Shown: in pieces, positions 19,282 through 29,015 of the stretch | Position numbering within the stretch: the stretch's first letter is position 1 | Layout of the letters: every line of letters begins with the position of its first letter | NCBI GenBank assembly: GCA_018716085.1 | Contig: DVKK01000044.1 | Span: forward strand, 1 to 64,000 | DNA length: 64,000 bases | Reading direction: 5' to 3' | Origin: Candidatus Ornithoclostridium excrementipullorum | Lineage (GTDB): Bacteria; Bacillota; Clostridia; Christensenellales; UBA3700 | Translations under genes and position numbers: made by a program | Notes under the pieces: model-generated | Seen by the model: only the letters and a program-made list of their open reading frames with translations | Databases searched by the model: none | Told to the model about the DNA's origin: nothing

Positions 19282-21501
19282 ATGGCAAGATCCGGCAAAA
19301 AAAAGACGAGCAAAGCCACGAAAATATTTTTCGCGCTGACAGTGACGTGCGCGGTAGCGGTCGCCGCCGTTATAGGCGGAGGTATATGGTATCTGCATTC
19401 GGGCGATGACGTCGACTATACGAAAGTACAGACCGCCGTGGAACCGCTCAAGCTCTATGCCGCCGACGGCACCGAAGCGGCATATTGCAGCGCCAACTAC
19501 GGCTACGCCTCCTCGGATGAGATCCCCGAGCTGGTAAAAAACGCTTTCATAGCGATAGAAGACAAGCGTTTTTACAGCCACGACGGCATCGACTATATCC
19601 GCCTTGCGGGCGCCGCGATAGGCAATCTCAGATCGGGGTCATTCGCCGAAGGCGGCTCGACGATAACTCAGCAGCTTGCAAAAAACATATATCTTTCTTC
19701 GGAAAAAAGCGTTTCGCGCAAAATACGCGAAGCGCAGATAGCCGTCAAGCTGGAAAAACATTACAGCAAAGATCAGCTTCTCGAATACTATCTCAACATG
19801 CTCTATTTCGGAAGCGGCGAATACGGCGTGAAAAACGCCGCCGAAAGATTTTTCGGAAAGGAACTGAACGAACTTACGCCCCTCGAAGCGGCAATGCTCG
19901 CAGGGATAGTAAAAGCGCCTTCCAATTACAATCCGATCAACGATTTCGAAAGATCGTCGGAAAGAGCACGGCTTGTTTTGTCCTTGATGTACGAACAAGG
20001 CATGATCGACGAAGATAGCTATAATTCGGCTAAAACTCAGCAAATTATTATAAAAAACGAGTTAAACGAGAATAGTTTTGACTCGGTTTACGTGGTCAAT
20101 GCGCTCGAAGAGGCTTGCGGGATACTCGGCACGGACGAAAAAAGCATCGCGGCGAAAGGTTACGAGATATACACTTACCTGGACAACGACAGACAGAAAT
20201 ATCTGCGCGACGCGGTCTTGTCGAGCGACAGCGAGGGACTTAGCGCCGCAGTATCGGCGCGAGTGGACGATCATTCGATCGACGCGGTATATGCGAACTT
20301 TGCGCTCTCGTTGGATTCGTTTGCAAGACAGAGCGGTTCCGCGCTCAAACCTCTGGCGTGCTACGCCCCCGCTTTCGACGCGGGCGTCATATCGCCGGCA
20401 AGCGTACTGGGCGACGAAAAGACGGATTTCGGCGGATACTCCCCCTCCAACTACAACGATGTGTACAGAGGCAGCGTAAGCGCGCGCGAAGCTCTTTCGC
20501 TGTCGCTCAACGTCCCTGCGGTACACGTTATGCAGAGCGTCGGCGTAAGCGAAAGCGTTTACGCTCTCGAAAAAGCGGGAATATCTTTGTCCGACGGCGA
20601 CGACAATCTGTCTTTGGCATTGGGATCGACCGAAAACGGAATAAATTTCAAGGAACTTCTCGGGGGATATCTGACCCTTGCCGACGGCGGCTCTTATTCC
20701 CGCCCCGCATTGGTGAGCGCCATCGCAGACTCGGAAGGAAACGTCGTCTATCGCCGCAACGCGGATAGCGCAAGAGCTTTTTCCGAACGGGCGGCATATC
20801 TCACCACGGACTGTCTGAAAGACTGCGCCGCCGAAGGAACGGCGAAAAAACTGTCGCCGCTCGGTTTCGACGTGGCGGCCAAAACCGGAACGGTCGGCGA
20901 CGAAGGGGGAAACCACGACGCATATTGCATAGGATATACTTCGGACACAGCCGCTCTTTTCTGGTGCGGCAGCGACGATTATTCGTCTTATATCCCGGAA
21001 AACGGCGGAGGTATACCTTGTATAAGATTGCGAGAATATCTGGATGATATCTATTCGGACGGCGCTCCGAAAGCGTTCGAAGCGCCCGACGGGGTCGTGA
21101 ACGTCGCGCTGGACAAGGCGGATTACGAAGAAGGCAGACTTACTCTCGCTTCCGACAACGCACCCGAATACGCGGTCACTACCGAGCTGTTCGATTCCGA
21201 ATTTTTGCCGACCGAAAAAAATTCCAGCTTCGATTGGCCGAAAGCGGATAATATAGTCGTTTCGGAAGACGACGGAGGCACTACCATAACTTTTGTCGCC
21301 GATCCGAGGCTGAGTTACAGGATCGTAAGAAAAAATTTCCTGAAAAAAGACGACGTGATCTCGGAAATAACCATGACGGCAGGAGACGTGACGGTAAGCG
21401 ACTCGTACGACGGATTTTTTCCGAGCACTTACGTGATAATCCCGTACTATCTGGACGGATCGGGATGCGAAGTTTACGGAGAAATAACCGCGGTCAAATG
21501 A
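19282..21501 (+). CDS. Class A penicillin-binding protein
   Basis: A bifunctional peptidoglycan polymerase and cross-linker. The 739-residue protein has a basic start, one membrane anchor (about 14-36), a glycosyltransferase domain (FIAIEDKRFYSHDGID, GGSTITQQLAKN, LLEYYLNMLYFGSGEYGV) and a transpeptidase domain. Catalytic S353 and K356 lie in SGSALKPLA, SLN in LSLSLNVPAV, and K534-T-G in AAKTGTVGDEGG. The start at 19282 follows GAGAGG; the frame is open far upstream but overlaps miaB antisense, so that extension is not used. Transcribed divergently from miaB. The region before the SxxK motif is shorter than in PBP1a. Confidence 0.92.
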   Translation: MARSGKKKTSKATKIFFALTVTCAVAVAAVIGGGIWYLHSGDDVDYTKVQTAVEPLKLYAADGTEAAYCSANYGYASSDEIPELVKNAFIAIEDKRFYSHDGIDYIRLAGAAIGNLRSGSFAEGGSTITQQLAKNIYLSSEKSVSRKIREAQIAVKLEKHYSKDQLLEYYLNMLYFGSGEYGVKNAAERFFGKELNELTPLEAAMLAGIVKAPSNYNPINDFERSSERARLVLSLMYEQGMIDEDSYNSAKTQQIIIKNELNENSFDSVYVVNALEEACGILGTDEKSIAAKGYEIYTYLDNDRQKYLRDAVLSSDSEGLSAAVSARVDDHSIDAVYANFALSLDSFARQSGSALKPLACYAPAFDAGVISPASVLGDEKTDFGGYSPSNYNDVYRGSVSAREALSLSLNVPAVHVMQSVGVSESVYALEKAGISLSDGDDNLSLALGSTENGINFKELLGGYLTLADGGSYSRPALVSAIADSEGNVVYRRNADSARAFSERAAYLTTDCLKDCAAEGTAKKLSPLGFDVAAKTGTVGDEGGNHDAYCIGYTSDTAALFWCGSDDYSSYIPENGGGIPCIRLREYLDDIYSDGAPKAFEAPDGVVNVALDKADYEEGRLTLASDNAPEYAVTTELFDSEFLPTEKNSSFDWPKADNIVVSEDDGGTTITFVADPRLSYRIVRKNFLKKDDVISEITMTAGDVTVSDSYDGFFPSTYVIIPYYLDGSGCEVYGEITAVK

Positions 21502-21525
21502 AAAAAGCCCGGCTTGCCGCCGGGC
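21501..21525 (-). terminator. Terminator of the U32-mutS2-iscS-thiI operon
   Basis: GCCCGGC and GCCGGGC pair around TTGCC; on the minus strand the stem is followed by six T bases. Located just after the thiI stop. Confidence 0.75.
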
Positions 21526-21530
21526 AAAAT

Positions 21531-22697
21531 TCATCTGCCTATCTCTATTTTCTCCACGCCCTCTATCGCCGCGTCTATCAGCGACGCAAGGTCCTCTATC
21601 TTCGCCTGTTCTTTCCGCGCCGTTTCGACCGAAGGCTTGATCACGGGATTGCGCGGCAGAAACACCGTGCAGCAATCCTGATACGGAAGTTCGCTCAGCT
21701 TGTACGTTCCTATCGCCGCCGCGGTATCCATGATCTCGTATTTGTCCATACCGACCAACGGTCTGAATACGGGAAGAGCTTTCACCGCGTCTTCCGTCAC
21801 GGTCATGCTCTCGAGAGTCTGCGACGCGACCTGTCCGAGGCTTTCGCCCGTGATCAGCGCTCCGCACCCCGTTTTTGCAGCAAGTTTTTCGGCTATCTCG
21901 ATCATGATCCTTCTCATTATGGTGATCATGTAATCGGGACGGCATTTCTCGTGGATCGCAAACTGGATATCGGTAAAAGGCACGACGTACAGATCGATAG
22001 GCCCCGCATATCCGCTGAGAACGTGCGCCAGATCCACTACTTTCTGCTTTGCCTGTTCGCTGGTATACGGGAACGAATGATAATGCACCGCCTTGATGCG
22101 CATACCTCTTCTCGCCATTCTGTATCCCGCGACGGGTGAATCGAACCCTCCCGACAACAGCAGCATGCCGCTTCCCGAACAGCCCACCGGCATACCGCCG
22201 GCACACTCTTCGACGCCGCAGAACACATAAGAATAACCGTTCTCGCGTATATCCACTTTGATATTGAGCTGCGCGTGATCCAAGTCCACTTTATACAGCG
22301 GGCGGCGTTCCAGAACGTATCCGCCTATATCCGCGCCGATCTGCGAAGAATTTTTTTCGAGCGATTTGTCCGCTCTGTTGACGGTAACGCGGAAAGTGAG
22401 TTTTTCGTCGGGAGCGTACAGCATCGCCGCTTCGCCGATTTCTTCGTAACCGGTGGGGACCTTGACCGCCTCGCTTAGAGAATGCAGACCGAATACCTTT
22501 TTGAGCCTGTTTTTGAATTCGGCTATCTCGTCGCCGTCGAAGTCCTCGACGTAATACCTGTTGTGCGTCTTGACAAAGCGGTATTCAAGCCCCGACAGCG
22601 AGCTTTTTATGTTGTCGATCAGAAGTTTTTCGAAATAACTTTTGTTCTTGCCTTTAAGAAATATCTCGCCGAAGCGCAGCAGTATCACTTTTTGCAT
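21531..22697 (-). CDS. thiI: tRNA 4-thiouridine synthase
   Basis: Installs 4-thiouridine at tRNA position 8, with sulfur supplied by the cysteine desulfurase encoded just upstream. The 388-residue protein has an N-terminal ferredoxin-like/THUMP part and a PP-loop ATPase (LLLSGGFDSPVAGYRM). The C-terminal rhodanese domain of the E. coli form is absent, as usual in Firmicutes, and a CC pair (PYQDCCTVFLP) sits near the end. The ATG at 22697 has GGAG nine bases before it; an in-frame ATG at 22706 is an alternative. Confidence 0.93.
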   Translation of the reverse strand: MQKVILLRFGEIFLKGKNKSYFEKLLIDNIKSSLSGLEYRFVKTHNRYYVEDFDGDEIAEFKNRLKKVFGLHSLSEAVKVPTGYEEIGEAAMLYAPDEKLTFRVTVNRADKSLEKNSSQIGADIGGYVLERRPLYKVDLDHAQLNIKVDIRENGYSYVFCGVEECAGGMPVGCSGSGMLLLSGGFDSPVAGYRMARRGMRIKAVHYHSFPYTSEQAKQKVVDLAHVLSGYAGPIDLYVVPFTDIQFAIHEKCRPDYMITIMRRIMIEIAEKLAAKTGCGALITGESLGQVASQTLESMTVTEDAVKALPVFRPLVGMDKYEIMDTAAAIGTYKLSELPYQDCCTVFLPRNPVIKPSVETARKEQAKIEDLASLIDAAIEGVEKIEIGR

Positions 22698-22719
22698 ATC
22701 CGTCATCTCCGTCGGATCG

Positions 22720-23865
22720 TCAGATCCTTGCGTATTTTTCAAGCACTTTGCGGCACGCGGCGAGTTTCGAACAAAATTCCGCGATATCGCCGTCGCTCTC
22801 TTCTCCGTCGAAGCTCACCCTGACCGCTCCTTCGGCATATCCGCCCATGAGACCGAGAGCGTCCGGTATCCTTCTCTGCGCTTTTTTCGAAGAACAGGCG
22901 CTGCCCGTTCCTACCAGTATCCCCTCTTTTTCCAACGCGTGGACGAGCACCTCTCCGCGCACGTCGGAGAACGCGAAGTGGAATATTCCTCCTTCGCTGT
23001 TTCCGAGATCGGTATTTATCCTCACTTTATCGGCATAATTCGTCCGCAGAAAATCCGCAAGTTCGGCTTTCAGCGAAGCGAACCTCTCACGCTTGCTCTT
23101 ACGCAAAACTCTGCCCTTTTTCACAGCGGTCGCGAAAGCGGCTGCCGCAGGCACGTTTTCCGTTCCCGATCTGATATCGTATTCCTGTCCTCCGCCGTAC
23201 ACGAACGCGGACGGATTGATCCCGGGCGCGAGATACAAAGCGCCTATGCCTTTCGGTCCGTGTACCTTATGCGCGCTTACGGTATAGAGGTCTATTTTCG
23301 TTTCAGACAGCGAAAGCGGCACTTTCAGAAAAGCCTGCACTCCGTCGCTGTGGAACACCGCGTGCGGAGAGCGCTTTTTGACCTCGGCGGCGATCGCCGC
23401 GATATCGTTGTAAGCGCCCGTTTCGTTGCATACGTGCATTATCGACACCAAAGACACGTCGTCGCCGAGCATCGGGTACAGTCTGTCTTTGTCCACGGCT
23501 CCGAAGCGATCGCACGGCGCGACCGACAGCGAGTACCCCTCGGCTTCGAGCGCCTTTGCGGTATTCCATACCGCGGCGTGTTCGAGCGCGGATACTATCA
23601 CTCTCCCGCGTTTTTTCTTAACGCAGCAACGCAAAGCTATATTATCGCTTTCGCTTCCGGAAGCCGTGAATATCAGCCTGGCTCCGCTCGGAGCGCCGAG
23701 CGCGGACAATATCTCAGTCCGCGATTCGGAGACCTTGCGCGCCGCTTCGCCCGCCGGCGCGTAATAAGCCGACGGATTGTAATATTTCCGCATGCCGTAT
23801 GTTTCCAGATCGTTCAGGCATTCGGCATACATCGCGGTCGTCGCGGCGTTATCCAGATACAACAT
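22720..23865 (-). CDS. Cysteine desulfurase (NifS/IscS family)
   Basis: A PLP enzyme that takes sulfur from cysteine and here probably serves ThiI, its downstream neighbour. The 381-residue protein has the Schiff-base lysine in SAHKVHGPKG, the catalytic loop cysteine in GTGSACSSKK, and the start LYLDNAATT. The usual HVNNETG motif reads HVCNETG, a small departure. The gene starts within the last 17 bases of the upstream membrane-protein gene and ends 22 bases before thiI, matching the common IscS-ThiI pair in Firmicutes. Confidence 0.93.
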   Translation of the reverse strand: MLYLDNAATTAMYAECLNDLETYGMRKYYNPSAYYAPAGEAARKVSESRTEILSALGAPSGARLIFTASGSESDNIALRCCVKKKRGRVIVSALEHAAVWNTAKALEAEGYSLSVAPCDRFGAVDKDRLYPMLGDDVSLVSIMHVCNETGAYNDIAAIAAEVKKRSPHAVFHSDGVQAFLKVPLSLSETKIDLYTVSAHKVHGPKGIGALYLAPGINPSAFVYGGGQEYDIRSGTENVPAAAAFATAVKKGRVLRKSKRERFASLKAELADFLRTNYADKVRINTDLGNSEGGIFHFAFSDVRGEVLVHALEKEGILVGTGSACSSKKAQRRIPDALGLMGGYAEGAVRVSFDGEESDGDIAEFCSKLAACRKVLEKYARI

Positions 23866-24334
23866 CTCTTTCTTCGTCTCCGATCGTATTCAGCAAAGCG
23901 AGCATATAAGCGTTGAGCGCGAGCATATACCGCTTTCCGTCCGATAATTTTATCACATATACGCCGCAACCGCAAGGATCGCAGTACAGTTTGACGCTTT
24001 TTTCTTCTCCGTCGCCGACCTCTTCCAATCGAAAATCTTTTTCTTTTAGGGAGAAAATTTCCTCAGTTTTATTCGGATAACGGACCTTGACGGAAAACGC
24101 GCCGCCGTCGAATACGTATATCCATTCGCGCGCCATTCGCAACGACGGTATCCTGAGCGCGAGGGTCACCGGCAGCCATGCAGCCACTCCCGCAAAATAC
24201 GAATATGCGCCGCTGCAAGCACGCACAAGGCATATCAGCGCGACGATATCGAAAAGCAGCGCGACCGCAAGCAGCAATATCCGATACGGTCTGCGCGTAT
24301 AGTCGGGATACACGCATTCGTAATACCGTTTCAT
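23849..24334 (-). CDS. Small two-helix membrane protein, unknown function
   Basis: Not recognised. It has 161 residues, with two adjacent hydrophobic helices at about 17-60 (ILLLAVALLFDIVALICLV, then YFAGVAAWLPVTLAL) and a soluble C-terminal domain. That domain reads like a PH-type small beta fold (WIYVFDGGAFSVKVRY) with a CDPCGCGVYVIKL stretch of close cysteines. Its start overlaps mutS2 by four bases (ATGA) and its end overlaps iscS by 17, so it is surely translated with them. A role tied to either neighbour would be a guess. Confidence 0.75.
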   Translation of the reverse strand: MKRYYECVYPDYTRRPYRILLLAVALLFDIVALICLVRACSGAYSYFAGVAAWLPVTLALRIPSLRMAREWIYVFDGGAFSVKVRYPNKTEEIFSLKEKDFRLEEVGDGEEKSVKLYCDPCGCGVYVIKLSDGKRYMLALNAYMLALLNTIGDEERDVVSG

Positions 24335-26685
24335 TTCAATTCTACGACCGTTGCGCCGCTGTCCCCTTCGCCGTACGCCGCCGCGCGATAGCCTTTGATA
24401 TACGACAGCGACGACAGATACTTCCTGATCGCGCTCCGCAACGCGCCGCTTCCCTTGCCGTGAACTATCCTCACCTCGCTGCGCCCGCTCATCATCGCGC
24501 GGTCGAGATAACGGTCGGTCTCGGCAAGAGCCTCGTCTACGGTCAGCCCTATCACGTTGAGTTCCCCGGGACAGCCCTCGTAAGCGGGATCGGGAGTAGT
24601 ATATCTGCGCTTCGGAGCGCTCGGCGCCTTTGCGTCAAGCCTTTCTATATCTTTACGTCGCACTTCGGTGCGCATTATCCCCGCTGCGACGGTATATTTG
24701 TCGCGCGCCTTGTCCGCCGATACGACAGTGGCTTCGCATTTCAATACCGGCACGTACACCCGATCTCCGACCTGCGGATCTCCGCCTATCCTCTTCGGCT
24801 TGGGCGCGGCGTGTTCTTCTCCGCTTCTCTGCGAAGAATTTTCGAGCTTCTTTTTGAGCCGTCTTGCCTCGAAAAGCGCTTTCTCGTCCCCTTTCTCGAC
24901 CTGTTTCTTTATCTGCGCTATGAGTTCGTCCGCCTGTTCGATATAGTCGGAAAGCAATTCGCGCGAATGTTTTGCCGCCCTCGCCTCGAGCTTTTCGCGT
25001 ATCTCTTCCGCCTTCTTTTTTTCCGCGCGCGCGGCTTCGAGTTCCTTTTGGCTCTCGGCTTTCAGCGCAGCGCTCTCCTCTCTGAGCCGCTCAGCCTCTC
25101 TGCGGCTGTTCTCCGCGGACGCGACAATGTGGTCGAAACTTCGTTTTTCGTCGCCGAGCATCGCCTCGGCTCTGTCTGCGATGCGGGCGTCCAGTCCGAG
25201 CGAACGTGCTATCTTTATCGCGTTAGACGATCCCGACACACCGATCATCAACCTGTAAACAGGCTCGAACGTAACGGGGTCGAAGTCCATCGACGCGTTT
25301 TCTATCCCGTCGTGCGTATAAGAATATTCTTTAAGTTCGCCGTAATGCGTGGTGATTATGCATCGGCATTTTTTCGATCTCAGATATTCTATCGCCGCGA
25401 TGGCAAGCGCGCTTCCCTCCGCGGGATCCGTGCCCGCCCCGAGTTCGTCCAGCAGTACGAGAGATTCATTGTCCACGCTTTCCGTGATATTGATAAGATT
25501 TTTCATATGCGACGAGAACGTGGACAGACTCTGTTCAATGCTCTGTTCGTCCCCGATATCGCAGTATATCCCTTTGTAGACCGACAATTCGCTCTCTTCC
25601 GCGCACGGTACGAAAAAGCCGCTCGCCGCCATCAGCGAAGTGAGCCCGACGAGTTTGAGCGTAACGGTCTTGCCGCCCGTATTCGGTCCCGTTATCAGAA
25701 GGATGTCGAACTCTCCCCCCAACCGCACGTCGATCGGAACGACTTTTTCGGGATCTATCAGCGCGTGCCTGCCGCGTTTGATGACCGTACGCCCGCCGTC
25801 GTTCAGCACGGGTACGGTCGATCTCGTAGCGCGGGCATATTTCGCGAGAGCGAAAGCTTTGTCCGCTCCGGTCAGTATATCGGCGTTGCCCCGCAAGCCC
25901 TCCGCGCATTGCGACGCCTCGAACGAAAGCGCCGTCAATATCGCCTCGATCTCGTTTTGTTCGTCTGCCCGCAGCGCTTTGAGATCGTTGTTCATCTCAA
26001 GAACGGCGAACGGCTCTATGAACAGAGTCGCTCCCGACGCGGACCTGTCGTGCACCAATCCGTTGACGCGCATACGGTGTTCCGACCGCACGGGGAGCAC
26101 GTACCTGCCGCCTCTTACCGTAACGATGGCGTCCTGAAGATATTTTGCGTTCTCGCCCGTGACGTAAGAATTGAGCTTTGCCCTTATCCTCGCATTGACG
26201 TCGCGTATCTCTCTGCGTATCCCGCCGAGCCTCGCGCTCGCGCCGTCCGCTATCTCGTTTTCTCCTATGATCGAGCTCTCTATCTTCTCGCGGAGAGCCC
26301 CGTTCTGATAAAGCGAAGCCGCGGCGGAAGATATCTTCCCGTAACCGTCTTTGGGCAGTCTTTGAGCCGCCGACACAAAGCCCGCCGAACAACGGAGCAA
26401 CGCCGCTATTTTGAGAAGCTCGGCAGGCGACAGTACCGCCTGCTTCTCCAAAGCTTTCAAAATGTCCGTCACGTCGTCGAAAGCGAGCGAAGGCGCGACG
26501 AGCACGTTGTACAGCGCGGAATACGCCTCCTTCGTATATTCGAGCGCGTCGAGCGCCGACGACAGATCGGTATGCGGTACGACCGCTCTCACCGCAGCGG
26601 CTCCCGAAGGGCTTTCCGCATACGTCGCCGCCCTGTCCTTTATCTTGTCGAATTCGAGCGCTTTCAATGTCTTTTCGCTTATCAT
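24331..26685 (-). CDS. mutS2: MutS2, ribosome/DNA-acting MutS paralogue with Smr domain
   Basis: MutS2 lacks the mismatch-reading domain; in Bacillus it acts on collided ribosomes and in other bacteria it suppresses recombination. The 784-residue protein has the core and clamp, the ATPase (LLITGPNTGGKTVTLK, LVLLDELGAGTDP, ITTHYGELK), a long charged coiled coil (about 520-620) and a C-terminal Smr domain (LNVIGLTVDEALAE, then RIVHGKGSGALR). The first Smr motif, normally LDLR/H, reads LNVI. The start overlaps the U32 stop by four bases. Confidence 0.94.
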   Translation of the reverse strand: MISEKTLKALEFDKIKDRAATYAESPSGAAAVRAVVPHTDLSSALDALEYTKEAYSALYNVLVAPSLAFDDVTDILKALEKQAVLSPAELLKIAALLRCSAGFVSAAQRLPKDGYGKISSAAASLYQNGALREKIESSIIGENEIADGASARLGGIRREIRDVNARIRAKLNSYVTGENAKYLQDAIVTVRGGRYVLPVRSEHRMRVNGLVHDRSASGATLFIEPFAVLEMNNDLKALRADEQNEIEAILTALSFEASQCAEGLRGNADILTGADKAFALAKYARATRSTVPVLNDGGRTVIKRGRHALIDPEKVVPIDVRLGGEFDILLITGPNTGGKTVTLKLVGLTSLMAASGFFVPCAEESELSVYKGIYCDIGDEQSIEQSLSTFSSHMKNLINITESVDNESLVLLDELGAGTDPAEGSALAIAAIEYLRSKKCRCIITTHYGELKEYSYTHDGIENASMDFDPVTFEPVYRLMIGVSGSSNAIKIARSLGLDARIADRAEAMLGDEKRSFDHIVASAENSRREAERLREESAALKAESQKELEAARAEKKKAEEIREKLEARAAKHSRELLSDYIEQADELIAQIKKQVEKGDEKALFEARRLKKKLENSSQRSGEEHAAPKPKRIGGDPQVGDRVYVPVLKCEATVVSADKARDKYTVAAGIMRTEVRRKDIERLDAKAPSAPKRRYTTPDPAYEGCPGELNVIGLTVDEALAETDRYLDRAMMSGRSEVRIVHGKGSGALRSAIRKYLSSLSYIKGYRAAAYGEGDSGATVVELK

Positions 26686-28913
26686 TTCACACCTCTGCCG
26701 AGCAATCCCGATGTAGTTCTACCCCCGCAAGACGCCGTCGACGCGGCAATATCCGACAATTTTGCATCTATCCCCGACAGCGACACGAACGGACGAAGTC
26801 CTCTGCCCGAATATTTTGCCAAGGCGTTCACCGTCTGCGGATTGTACAGATCGAACGTACAATGCCGCAATTTCGTGCGCGATATGCGGTACTCCTCACG
26901 CTTATCGCGATAAACGAAATCGCCGTCGTACGCGCAGTCTGCGCAGGTACAGCCCGTATTCAGCTGTACGGGACAATGCGTAAGTGTCATCACGGGAAGA
27001 GCCCCGTACGCGAAACAAAGCGCGTCGAATCCGAGGCCGCGGTATTCCGCATAAGACAGTTCCGCCGAAGCGATAGCCGCGTTTGCGCCGGAAGCGCGAA
27101 AAGCCGCGTCCGAGCATATATTCGTTTTTATGCCCGCGACCGCATACATTCCGTATTCCCGCGCAAGTTCGAAAGCATACCAGTTATCGCAAACAAGTCC
27201 GCACACGCTGTCCTTCACGGCGTCGAGAAAACCGCGCAGCAGACCGATATCTCCGCCGCGGGCGATAAGCGGCATATGAATATAGACTTTGCTTCCGCTT
27301 TGCGAGCAGTATCCGTTCACCGCTTCCGCCTGTTCTTTACCGAACTCTCTCGGCGCATAGACGAGCGCTTCCGCGTGCACGTCCGCTTTTGCGAGATCGT
27401 CCACCTCGTACATCGCCGACAGCGAAAGCGGTTTTGCCGAATACGGCAGCGTCGCGCGCGCTTTTCTTTGTCGTTCGGCGTATTCTGTAAGCAGTTCCGA
27501 TCTCAAACCCTCGACCGCGCTCCTGCGGGCGGCGTTCAAAGCGGACGCGGGAACGAAACACCTTCCGTCGCAATCCGCCGATATGTCTTTTGCGCAAAAT
27601 CCGCTGCCTCCCAATCTGTTCGCGGCTCTCGCAAGCCCGTCCGAGTCGGCGGCTTTGCCCTCCGCCCCTTCCAACATCGGACCGTAAGCCGTAAACGAGC
27701 GGCCGTCCGTCTGCGCGGTCACCGACAGCTTTTCGCCTGTACGGGCGCGTACGGACAGCGCGATCGGCAACGGCTGAGGCTCGGTCACGGCGTTGGCTGC
27801 CGTCGCGGCGTCGAAAGTCTTTGCGACCGAATCCCCCTTTGCCGCGTCGATCCCGTCGGGCATAGGCAGCAGAGCGTTTCTTGCGTTTATGTCCGATCGG
27901 GCTTCGAATCCCCCCTTTTCCTCCCCAGAAGCGGAAATAAGTTTGAGTCCGTCGCCTTTTCGGATATCTTCTTTGAGAGCGACGACCGCGCCGCGCCTGT
28001 CGACAGAAATCACGGTCCCTACGGTCACGCCGATATTGTTCTGGACCTTCGGATACATGATCCCCCGCGTGTCGTCGAAATTGTATCCTCGGGTAAATCC
28101 TCCTCTGTTGAAAGCGCGTTTCAGCGCGTCGATATCATCTCTGTCGGGTGTTTTGCCGTCGAGAGCGGCGCGGTATCTTCGCACGGTTTCGTAGACGTAA
28201 TGAGGCTGTTTGAGTCTTCCCTCTATTTTCAGGCTGTCCACACGCGCAGCGGCGAGAGAGTCGAGTTCCGTTATAAGACATTGGTCTTTCGGCGAAAGCA
28301 GATATCCCTCTTTTCCGAACGAAGACGAATATTTCAGACGGCAAGGCTGCATACATCTCCCTCGGTTGCCGCTGTCGCCGGTACGCACGGCGGAAGCCAG
28401 ACAGGCGCCGCTGAAAGCCACGCACAGCGCGCCGTGTACGAAAAATTCCACTTCGAGCGAAGTGCGCTCCTTTATCTTCATGACGTCGGACAACAGCGTT
28501 TCGCGCGCGACGACCACCCGCGTGAAACCGTATCTTTCGAGATATTCGGCTCCTTCCGCATTGTGCACGCCCATCTGCGTGCTCGCGTGCAGAGGCACGC
28601 CCAGATCCGCAAGTATCCCGACCGCGCCGATATCGGCGACGATGAACGCGTCGGTACCGGCTTCCGCACACGCCTCAGCGAGAGCGCGCAGTTTTTCCGT
28701 TTCGGAATTTTTTATTTCCGTATTCAGCGTTACGTAAGTCTTAACTCCGTGCAAATGGCAGTATTCGACGTAGGCTTTGACATTGTTTTCGTCAAACCCC
28801 TGAGCCTTCGCCCTTGCGTTGAGAGCGTTCAATCCGAAATAAACCGCGTCCGCGCCTGCGGCGACCGCCGCATAGAGCGCCTCGGGACTGCCGACCGGCG
28901 CCAACAATTCCAT
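26682..28913 (-). CDS. U32-family protein with C-terminal extension (RlhA/TrhP-like)
   Basis: A 743-residue U32 protein. The N-terminal half has the family signature: ELLAPVGSPEALYAAVAAGA, STQMGVHN, EFFVHGALCVAFSGAC, then RGRCMQPCRLKY with clustered cysteines for a probable iron-sulfur site. A DUF3656-like region and a second barrel-like part follow (NTGCTCADC near 680). Although named peptidases, studied members hydroxylate rRNA (RlhA) or tRNA uridine-34 (TrhP) with prephenate as oxygen source; RNA hydroxylation is therefore the best inference. First gene of a five-gene operon with mutS2, iscS and thiI. Confidence 0.88.
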   Translation of the reverse strand: MELLAPVGSPEALYAAVAAGADAVYFGLNALNARAKAQGFDENNVKAYVEYCHLHGVKTYVTLNTEIKNSETEKLRALAEACAEAGTDAFIVADIGAVGILADLGVPLHASTQMGVHNAEGAEYLERYGFTRVVVARETLLSDVMKIKERTSLEVEFFVHGALCVAFSGACLASAVRTGDSGNRGRCMQPCRLKYSSSFGKEGYLLSPKDQCLITELDSLAAARVDSLKIEGRLKQPHYVYETVRRYRAALDGKTPDRDDIDALKRAFNRGGFTRGYNFDDTRGIMYPKVQNNIGVTVGTVISVDRRGAVVALKEDIRKGDGLKLISASGEEKGGFEARSDINARNALLPMPDGIDAAKGDSVAKTFDAATAANAVTEPQPLPIALSVRARTGEKLSVTAQTDGRSFTAYGPMLEGAEGKAADSDGLARAANRLGGSGFCAKDISADCDGRCFVPASALNAARRSAVEGLRSELLTEYAERQRKARATLPYSAKPLSLSAMYEVDDLAKADVHAEALVYAPREFGKEQAEAVNGYCSQSGSKVYIHMPLIARGGDIGLLRGFLDAVKDSVCGLVCDNWYAFELAREYGMYAVAGIKTNICSDAAFRASGANAAIASAELSYAEYRGLGFDALCFAYGALPVMTLTHCPVQLNTGCTCADCAYDGDFVYRDKREEYRISRTKLRHCTFDLYNPQTVNALAKYSGRGLRPFVSLSGIDAKLSDIAASTASCGGRTTSGLLGRGVK

Positions 28914-28919
28914 ATTTTG

Positions 28920-28948
28920 ATTATAACCTCTTTCCGCCGATACCGCAA
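28920..28948 (-). promoter_or_regulatory. Promoter of the U32-mutS2-iscS-thiI operon, leaderless
   Basis: On the minus strand: TTGCGG (28948-28943), 17-bp spacer, consensus TATAAT (28925-28920), then CAAAAT and the ATG. The -10 box is 6 nt from the start codon. Confidence 0.65.
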
Positions 28949-29015
28949 CCTTATTTGCGCGCGTATCAAAAGACGCGCCCGATAAAGGCGCGTCGATACG
29001 GCGTCTTTGCCTTTG

